DNA from: Conexibacter sp. CPCC 206217
Lineage (GTDB): Bacteria; Actinomycetota; Thermoleophilia; Solirubrobacterales; Solirubrobacteraceae
Reading direction: 5' to 3'
DNA: 64,000 nucleotides
Assembly: GCF_030646165.1 (NCBI RefSeq)
Contig: NZ_JAUTDO010000007.1
Span: 186,001 to 250,000, forward strand
In this document: piece by piece, positions 59,095 to 64,000 of the stretch
How positions within the stretch are numbered: position 1 is the first letter of the stretch
Layout: every line of letters begins with the position of its first letter
Notes under the pieces: model-generated
Seen by the model: the letters and a program-made list of their open reading frames with translations, nothing else
Databases searched by the model: none
What the model was told of the DNA's origin: nothing
Made by a program: the position numbers and the translations under genes

Positions 59095-59100
59095 TATACT
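59095..59100 (+). promoter_or_regulatory. -10 box TATACT of rpmB (leaderless)
   Basis: Strong consensus match ending 10 nt before the rpmB ATG, in an AT-richer 46-bp gap; no Shine-Dalgarno. Confidence 0.55.
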
Positions 59101-59110
59101 TCTCGCACCC

Positions 59111-59299
59111 ATGCCCCGTATCTGTCACGTCTGCACCAAGGGTCCCGCGTTCGGCAACAGCCGAAGCCACTCGAGAGTGGCCACGAAGCGCCGGTTCGAC
59201 CCGAACCTCCAGCGGATCCGCATCAACGATGCCGGCACCGCTCGTCGCGTCTACGTCTGCACGCGCTGCCTCAAGGCCGGCAAGGTCACCAAGGCGTAG
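59111..59299 (+). CDS. rpmB: 50S ribosomal protein L28
   Basis: 62 residues, the short zinc-type L28: MPRICHVCTKGPAFGNSRSHS with C5 and C8, and VYVCTRCLKAGKV with C50 and C53 completing a four-Cys site. FDPNLQRIRI is a family motif. It is transcribed with the DAK2 gene 26 bp downstream, a conserved pair. Confidence 0.96.
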   Translation: MPRICHVCTKGPAFGNSRSHSRVATKRRFDPNLQRIRINDAGTARRVYVCTRCLKAGKVTKA

Positions 59300-59325
59300 G
59301 GGCCGGTGACCCCGGCTCCCGGCCT

Positions 59326-61095
59326 GTGTCCGACCCAAGCCTTCTTCGTTTCCGCGCCGTCGTAGAAGCCGCGCTCGCTCAGCTCGAGTCGAGGCGCGAC
59401 GAGGTCAACGACCTCAACGTCTTTCCCGTCGCCGACGGCGACACAGGCGACAACATGGCACTCACGCTGCGTGCCGTGCTGCAGGAGATCGACCGTCTCG
59501 TCGCCGCTGAGAGCGACCAGACGATCGACGAGGTCGGGCGCGACCAGATCGTCGCCTCCGTCGCCCGCGCCGCTCTGCTGGGCGCGCGCGGCAACAGCGG
59601 CGTGATCCTCTCCCAGTTGATCCGCGGCGCCGCCGAGGAACTGGCGAGCCGCCCCGGCGAGCTCGTCGACCCCGTTCTGATCGGCGCCGCGATGGCGCGT
59701 GCGGCAGAGCAGGCGTACGGCTCCGTGCGCGAGCCCGCCGAGGGCACGATCCTCACCGTCGTGCGCGAGATGGCGCACCGGATCGCGACCGAGCTGGCGC
59801 ACATGCCGCAGACGCGGCTGGATCCCGACGCCCCGCCGGAGCAGCAGGACGCGCTGATCGCCGACGTGCTGGAGCGTGCGCTCGACGCCGGCCAGCAGTC
59901 CGTCGCGCGCGGTCCGCAGCTGCTGCCGATCCTGCGCGAGGCCGGCGTCGTCGACGCCGGCGGCTACGGGCTCACGGTCCTCTTCGCGGGCGTCATCGCG
60001 GCGCTGCGCGGCAGCGACCCGCCCGAGCTGGCCCACCACGAGGCCGCCCGCGTCACGCGCCCCCAGCACGCGTCCACGACGTACCGCTACTGCACGAACT
60101 TCGCGGTGATCGGCACCGGCCTGCAGGCGCGCGCGTTCGTGCCGGCGCTGGAGGCGATCGGCGACTCCGTCCTCGTCGTCGGTGACAGGCAGACCTTGAA
60201 GGTCCACGTCCACACCGACGACCCCGACGCCGCGACGGCGGCGTTCGCCGACGCCGGCGAGATCTCGCACCTGGACGTGGCGGACATGCAGGCGCAGGTG
60301 GAGGAGCGCGAGGAGCGGTTGGCGGCGGCTGAGAGCGCCGCTGAGACGGTGTCCGCCAGCTCTGCGACCGGCGACGGCGCGCTCGGCGACGCTGACGGCG
60401 GCGTGCCCGACGGCGCCGGCGCCGCGCTCAACGGCGCCGCTTCCGGCTCGGCGACCGCCACGACCGGCGTCCTCGCCGTCGTCTCCGGCGACGGCATCCG
60501 CGCGCTGTTCGAGGGGCTCGGCACGCAGGCGCTCGACGGCGGCCCGACCCTCAACCCCTCGACGTACGACCTGCTTGCGGGGATCCACGCGATCGCCGCG
60601 GAGGAGGTCGTCGTGCTGCCGAACAGCTCGAACGTCTTCATGGCCGCCGAGAGAGCGGCGGAGCTGTCGGAGAAGCGCGTGATCGTCGTGCGCTCGCGCA
60701 CCCAGCAGGGCGGGCTGGCGGCGGCGCTCGTGCTCGACCCGGCGCGCGACGCGGGCCTCAACGCGACCGCGATGGAGGCGGCGCTGGCGCGCGTGCGCAC
60801 CGGCGCGATCGCCGCGGCAGCACGCGACGACGTCGCCGGCCGCTTCCACGTCGGCGACGCGGTCGGCTACCTCGGCGACGAGCTGGTCGCCTGGGGCGAC
60901 CCGGCCGCGACGCTGCGCGGCGTGCTGGAGCGGCTCGCCGTCCACGCCGAGCTGATCACCTGCATCAGCGGCACCGGCGCCCCGCTGCCCGACGACGCCG
61001 TCATCGCGCTCGCCCGCTCGACCGGCGACGGCATAGAGCTGGACCTCCAGCCCGGCGGCCAGCCGAGCTGGTGGTGGCTGCTGTCGGCCGAGTGA
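59326..61095 (+). CDS. DAK2-domain protein, fatty-acid kinase FakA-like (YloV)
   Basis: 589 residues. The N-terminal DAK2 kinase domain has NVFPVADGDTGDNM, with Mg-binding D37, D39 and D42, and GARGNSGVILSQLIRGAAEEL. The middle and C-terminal parts match the FakA layout (RYCTNFAVIGTGLQ, KVHVHTDDPDAA, VVLPNSSNVFMAAERAAEL). A linker of about 45 Ala/Ser/Gly-rich residues (about 330-378) is extra. FakA phosphorylates fatty acids held by DegV-family FakB; no fakB is here. GTG start. The rpmB-yloV-recG-rsmD-coaD order is widely conserved. Confidence 0.87.
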   Translation: MSDPSLLRFRAVVEAALAQLESRRDEVNDLNVFPVADGDTGDNMALTLRAVLQEIDRLVAAESDQTIDEVGRDQIVASVARAALLGARGNSGVILSQLIRGAAEELASRPGELVDPVLIGAAMARAAEQAYGSVREPAEGTILTVVREMAHRIATELAHMPQTRLDPDAPPEQQDALIADVLERALDAGQQSVARGPQLLPILREAGVVDAGGYGLTVLFAGVIAALRGSDPPELAHHEAARVTRPQHASTTYRYCTNFAVIGTGLQARAFVPALEAIGDSVLVVGDRQTLKVHVHTDDPDAATAAFADAGEISHLDVADMQAQVEEREERLAAAESAAETVSASSATGDGALGDADGGVPDGAGAALNGAASGSATATTGVLAVVSGDGIRALFEGLGTQALDGGPTLNPSTYDLLAGIHAIAAEEVVVLPNSSNVFMAAERAAELSEKRVIVVRSRTQQGGLAAALVLDPARDAGLNATAMEAALARVRTGAIAAAARDDVAGRFHVGDAVGYLGDELVAWGDPAATLRGVLERLAVHAELITCISGTGAPLPDDAVIALARSTGDGIELDLQPGGQPSWWWLLSAE

Positions 61096-61213
61096 CGCGC
61101 CGGGTGCCGCTCCGCCGCCGCGGCGGCCGGCCGCGCCCACGGGTGCGCCGCGCTCCGGTCGCGCGCCGCGCTGCGATCGCGCCGCCGCTCGCGCCATAGT
61201 GTCGGCTGCCGCC

Positions 61214-63337
61214 ATGCCGTCGACCCCGCCGTTTCAGTTCGCGAGCACCGAGCCGCTCGACGACGACCAACTGCGCGCCGCTCCGCTGCGCCTGCCACGC
61301 CCCTCGCGCCTGCGCGAGGAGCTCGACGCGCCCGGTCCGAGAGCCGCGAGAGCGCTCGAGACGCTGAGAGTGCAGACGGTCGGGCAGCTGCTCGGCCACC
61401 TGCCGCGCGCCCGCGGCGAGGCGCGCACGATCGCCGACCTGGTCGAGGAGGAGACCTCGACGATCCTCGTGGAGGTCCGCTCGATCAGCTCGCGCCCGGT
61501 TCGCAGGCGCGGGATGCGACCGCTCGTGGAGGCGACCGTCGTCGACCAGACCAGCTCGCTGAAGGTGACCTTCTTCAACCAGCCGTGGCTGGTCGAGCGC
61601 TACCGGCCCGGCACGCGCCTGATGCTGACCGGCCGCCTCGGCCAGCGCAGCTTCAAGGTCTCCGGCCACGCGCCGACGACGCAGCAGGTCGCGGGCGTCG
61701 AGCAGGTCGCGCAGTACCCCGCCAGCGAGGGGATCAGCTCCGTCCAGCTGCTCGCGCTGGCACAGGAGCACCGCGACGCGATCGCCGACACGATCGAGCC
61801 GCTGCCCGCGCGCGTGCGGCTCGCCGACGAGCTGCCCGACCGCCACGCGGCGCTCACCGCGGTCCACTTCCCCAGCCGCGAGCGCGATCCGGTCGACGGC
61901 CGCCGCCGGCTCGCCTACGACGAGCTGCTGCTGCTTCAGCTCGGCCTGCTGCGTCGCCGCGCCCGGCGCGAGCAGTCGACCAGAGCGCCGCAGCTCGACG
62001 GCCCGCGCGAGCTGAGCGCCCGCTGGTTGGAATCCGGCCTGCCGTTCAGGCCGACCGGCGACCAGCAGCGCGCGATGGCGGCGGTCGACGCCGACCTCGC
62101 GCGCGACCGCGCGATGCAGCGGCTGTTGATGGGGGAGGTCGGTTCCGGCAAGACGGTCGTGGCGCTGTTCGCGCTGCTGCGCGCCGTCGAGCAGGGCTGG
62201 CAGGGCGCGCTGATGGCCCCGACCGAGACGCTCGCCGAACAGCACTTCGCGACGATCCAGGGGCTGATGGGCGCCGACGCGCTGCAGATCGGCCTGCTGA
62301 CCGGCTCGACCCCCGGCGGGCGCCGCAGAGACCTGCTCGGCAAGCTCGCCAGCGGTGAGCTGGCGCTGATCGTCGGCACGCACGCGCTGATCGAGGACGC
62401 GGTCGCGTTCGCCCGCCTCGGCGTCGTCGTGGTGGACGAGCAGCACCGCTTCGGCGTGCGCCAGCGCGCGGCGCTGGACCGCAAGGCGCCGCCCGGCCTG
62501 ACCCCGCACGTGCTGCACATGACCGCGACGCCGATCCCGCGCACGCTCGCGCTGGTCGAGCACGGCGACCTCGACCACACCGCGCTGAGGGAGCTGCCGC
62601 GCGGCCGCCAGCCGATCGAGACGCACGTCGCCAGCGGCGAGAAGGCGCGCGAGCGGGCCTACGAGCGGATCCGCGAGGAGCTGCGCGCCGGGCGCCAGGC
62701 GTTCGTCGTCTGCCCGCTCGTGGGGGAGTCGGAGGCGCTGCAGGCGCGCGCCGCGACGGAGGAGTTCGAGCGGCTCAGAAGAACCGAGTTCAAGGACTTC
62801 CGCGTCGTGCTGATGCACGGGCAGATGCGGCCGAGAGAGAAGCAGGAGGCGATGAGAGCATTCGCCGCCGGCGGCGCCGACGTGCTCGTCGCGACATCCG
62901 TGATCGAGGTCGGGATCGACGTTCCGAACGCGACCGTGATGCTGGTCGAGGACGCCGAGCGCTACGGGATCTCGCAGCTGCACCAGCTGCGCGGGCGGAT
63001 CGGCCGCGGCGAGCACAAGTCGCTCTGCCTGCTGTTCGGACCGACCGACTCGGCCCGTCTCAGAGCGCTCGCGGCCCACGGCGACGGCTTCGAGCTGGCG
63101 CGGATCGACCTCGTGCTGCGGCGCGAGGGCGACATCGTCGGCGTACGCCAGCACGGCGAGGTCGCTTATCGGATCGCGATCCTGCCCGACGACGAGGACC
63201 TGCTGGAGCGCGCGCACTTCCGCGCCGAGCAGCTGCTGCAGGCCGATCCCGAGCTGGACGCGCCCGAGCACGCGTTGCTGAAGGACGCCCTCGCCGAGGT
63301 CTTCGGCCCCGATGCGATGGCGCCGATCGCGGCATGA
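61214..63337 (+). CDS. recG: ATP-dependent DNA helicase RecG
   Basis: 707 residues. N-terminal wedge domain (about 35-200), then SF2 helicase: GEVGSGKTVVALFALL (Walker A, about residue 308), VVVDEQHRFGVRQR (DExH), TATPIPRTLAL, VIEVGIDVPNATVMLVEDAERYGISQLHQLRGRIGR. It remodels stalled replication forks and Holliday junctions. An in-frame GTG at 61199 is an alternative start; CATAGT at 61195-61200 resembles a -10 and favours the ATG at 61214. The 118-bp gap before it is GC-rich with no clear feature. Confidence 0.95.
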   Translation: MPSTPPFQFASTEPLDDDQLRAAPLRLPRPSRLREELDAPGPRAARALETLRVQTVGQLLGHLPRARGEARTIADLVEEETSTILVEVRSISSRPVRRRGMRPLVEATVVDQTSSLKVTFFNQPWLVERYRPGTRLMLTGRLGQRSFKVSGHAPTTQQVAGVEQVAQYPASEGISSVQLLALAQEHRDAIADTIEPLPARVRLADELPDRHAALTAVHFPSRERDPVDGRRRLAYDELLLLQLGLLRRRARREQSTRAPQLDGPRELSARWLESGLPFRPTGDQQRAMAAVDADLARDRAMQRLLMGEVGSGKTVVALFALLRAVEQGWQGALMAPTETLAEQHFATIQGLMGADALQIGLLTGSTPGGRRRDLLGKLASGELALIVGTHALIEDAVAFARLGVVVVDEQHRFGVRQRAALDRKAPPGLTPHVLHMTATPIPRTLALVEHGDLDHTALRELPRGRQPIETHVASGEKARERAYERIREELRAGRQAFVVCPLVGESEALQARAATEEFERLRRTEFKDFRVVLMHGQMRPREKQEAMRAFAAGGADVLVATSVIEVGIDVPNATVMLVEDAERYGISQLHQLRGRIGRGEHKSLCLLFGPTDSARLRALAAHGDGFELARIDLVLRREGDIVGVRQHGEVAYRIAILPDDEDLLERAHFRAEQLLQADPELDAPEHALLKDALAEVFGPDAMAPIAA

Positions 63338-63367
63338 CCGCTCGGCCTGCGGCCTCGGGCCATGCTT

Positions 63368-63395
63368 GGAGAACTCGCCTGAAGGCTCGTTCTCC
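63368..63395 (+). terminator. Imperfect hairpin after recG
   Basis: GGAGAAC and GTTCTCC form 7 bp; after a 2x2 internal mismatch, GCC and GGC continue the stem with loop TGAA. It lies in the 76-bp gap between recG and rsmD. Confidence 0.35.
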
Positions 63396-63413
63396 CGAGT
63401 CGGCGGCGATCTT

Positions 63414-63956
63414 GTGCGGGTAGTCGCGGGCCTCTACGGCGGACGCAGACTGACCGCCCCGCCGGGCGACGCGACGCGGCCGACGAGCGACCGCGTGCGC
63501 GAGGCGCTGTTCTCGATCCTCGGCCCGCTGCACGGCGCGCGCGTGCTCGACCTGTTCGCCGGATCTGGCGCGTTGGGACTCGAAGCGCTCTCGCGCGGGG
63601 CGGCGCACGCGACGCTCGTCGACAGCGCGGAGCCCGCCACACGGGCGATCAAGGCCAATCTGGAGGCGCTGAGAGTGCCGCGCGAGGCCGTCACGGTGCG
63701 CCGCCAGGAGGCGCAGGCATTCATGCGTGCAGCACGCAGAAGCGGGCATGAATACGATCTCGTGCTTCTCGACCCTCCATACCGCCTCGCGCCCGAGCTG
63801 GGCCGCGAGCTCTCGCCGGCGCTCGCGGAGCTGATCGCCGCGGACGGAAGGATCGTGTGCGAGAGCGATCGTCGCCAGCCGCTCGGACTCGAGCTGTCCC
63901 TGACCGACGAACGCCGCTATGGCGACACACTCATTCGCATCTATGAACCTGAATAA
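63414..63956 (+). CDS. rsmD: 16S rRNA guanine-966 N2-methyltransferase
   Basis: 180 residues. Typical N-terminus VRVVAGLYGGRRLTAPPGDATRPTSDRVREALFSILG, SAM motif VLDLFAGSGALGLEALSRGA, and catalytic motif VLLDPPYRL. GTG at 63414 is chosen because it opens the conserved sequence; upstream in-frame residues are unconserved. The end overlaps coaD. Confidence 0.94.
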   Translation: MRVVAGLYGGRRLTAPPGDATRPTSDRVREALFSILGPLHGARVLDLFAGSGALGLEALSRGAAHATLVDSAEPATRAIKANLEALRVPREAVTVRRQEAQAFMRAARRSGHEYDLVLLDPPYRLAPELGRELSPALAELIAADGRIVCESDRRQPLGLELSLTDERRYGDTLIRIYEPE

Positions 63957-64000
63957 CCGAATCGCCGTCTGCCCGGGGTCCTACGACCCCGTCACCAACG
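63943..64000 (+). CDS. coaD: Phosphopantetheine adenylyltransferase (3' end outside window)
   Basis: Only 19 codons are visible: ATG, then NLNNRIAVCPGSYDPVTN, the diagnostic N-terminal strand and phosphopantetheine-binding loop of CoaD. The ATG overlaps the last 14 bp of rsmD. The rsmD-coaD pair is conserved in many bacteria. Confidence 0.9.
   Translation, partial: MNLNNRIAVCPGSYDPVTN

Noticed and set aside
61110..61130. Palindrome GCCGCCGCGGCGGC after the FakA-like gene as a terminator
   Set aside because: The perfect palindrome leaves no loop and similar runs are expected by chance at this GC content.

Overview
The window is a single stretch of very GC-rich bacterial chromosome (third codon positions almost all G or C) with dense, mostly housekeeping genes and no phage, IS, rRNA, tRNA or CRISPR. 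Gene content and style (split glycine decarboxylase, ScpAB, a deazaflavin-dependent nitroreductase-like protein, NarL-type two-component systems, many starts with no Shine-Dalgarno, unusually frequent AGA arginine codons) suggest an actinobacterium, most likely of the Solirubrobacterales/Thermoleophilia (Conexibacter- or Solirubrobacter-like). That assignment is inference from style and gene order; no 16S gene is present.

Layout. 1-4.2 kb: end of a glycine cleavage operon (gcvT-gcvH-gcvPA-gcvPB). 4.4-10.2 kb: accessory genes (BON-domain protein; a cytochrome P450 divergent from a TetR regulator with a 9-bp inverted repeat between them; trpS; an ECF sigma factor with a membrane partner; a deazaflavin-type oxidoreductase). 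10.3-18.4 kb: scpA-scpB, an SMP-30 type lactonase, rlmN, an RluB-type pseudouridine synthase, chorismate mutase aroH, recQ, and hisC. 18.5-29.2 kb: a CapA-like lipoprotein, then aroF-tyrA-aroA-cmk, a small secreted protein, der, a DUF3352-like membrane protein and metK. 29.3-40.8 kb: a PH-domain membrane protein, an acetyltransferase, then priA-def-fmt, an inverted cydA-cydB pair, rsmB, a small zinc-ribbon protein, a collagen-like secreted protein and rpe. 41-55.5 kb: an accessory block with a two-component system carrying two response regulators, a MacB/FtsX-type ABC exporter, a VapBC/FitAB-like toxin-antitoxin pair, a PHP phosphoesterase with a membrane partner, a VTT/DedA-family protein, and a surface-glycan set (flippase, methyltransferase, GT2, GT39). 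55.5-64 kb: riboflavin operon ribD-ribE-ribBA-ribH, then rpmB-fakA-like-recG-rsmD-coaD (coaD runs off the end).

The strongest regulatory signal is upstream of aroF (DAHP synthase). A near-leaderless 34-codon leader ORF (19748-19852) carries three Tyr, two Trp and one Phe codon in its second half, and 13 nt of that ORF (19828-19840) are complementary, with one 2-nt bulge, to the segment holding the aroF Shine-Dalgarno (19963-19977). This looks like a ribosome-controlled translational attenuator sensing aromatic aminoacyl-tRNAs at the first step of the shikimate pathway; aroH, hisC, tyrA and aroA lie nearby.

Other whole-window patterns: about 25 genes have a TANNNT-like -10 box ending 5-13 nt before the start codon (mostly 6-10) and no Shine-Dalgarno, implying pervasive leaderless transcription; in the ABC permease, AGA arginine codons are concentrated in the extracytoplasmic domains while cytoplasmic and membrane parts use CGN; and convergent gene pairs are closed by long perfect hairpins without U tracts. 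Coordinates of starts, motifs and repeats were read by eye; family assignments rest on recognisable motifs, not database searches.
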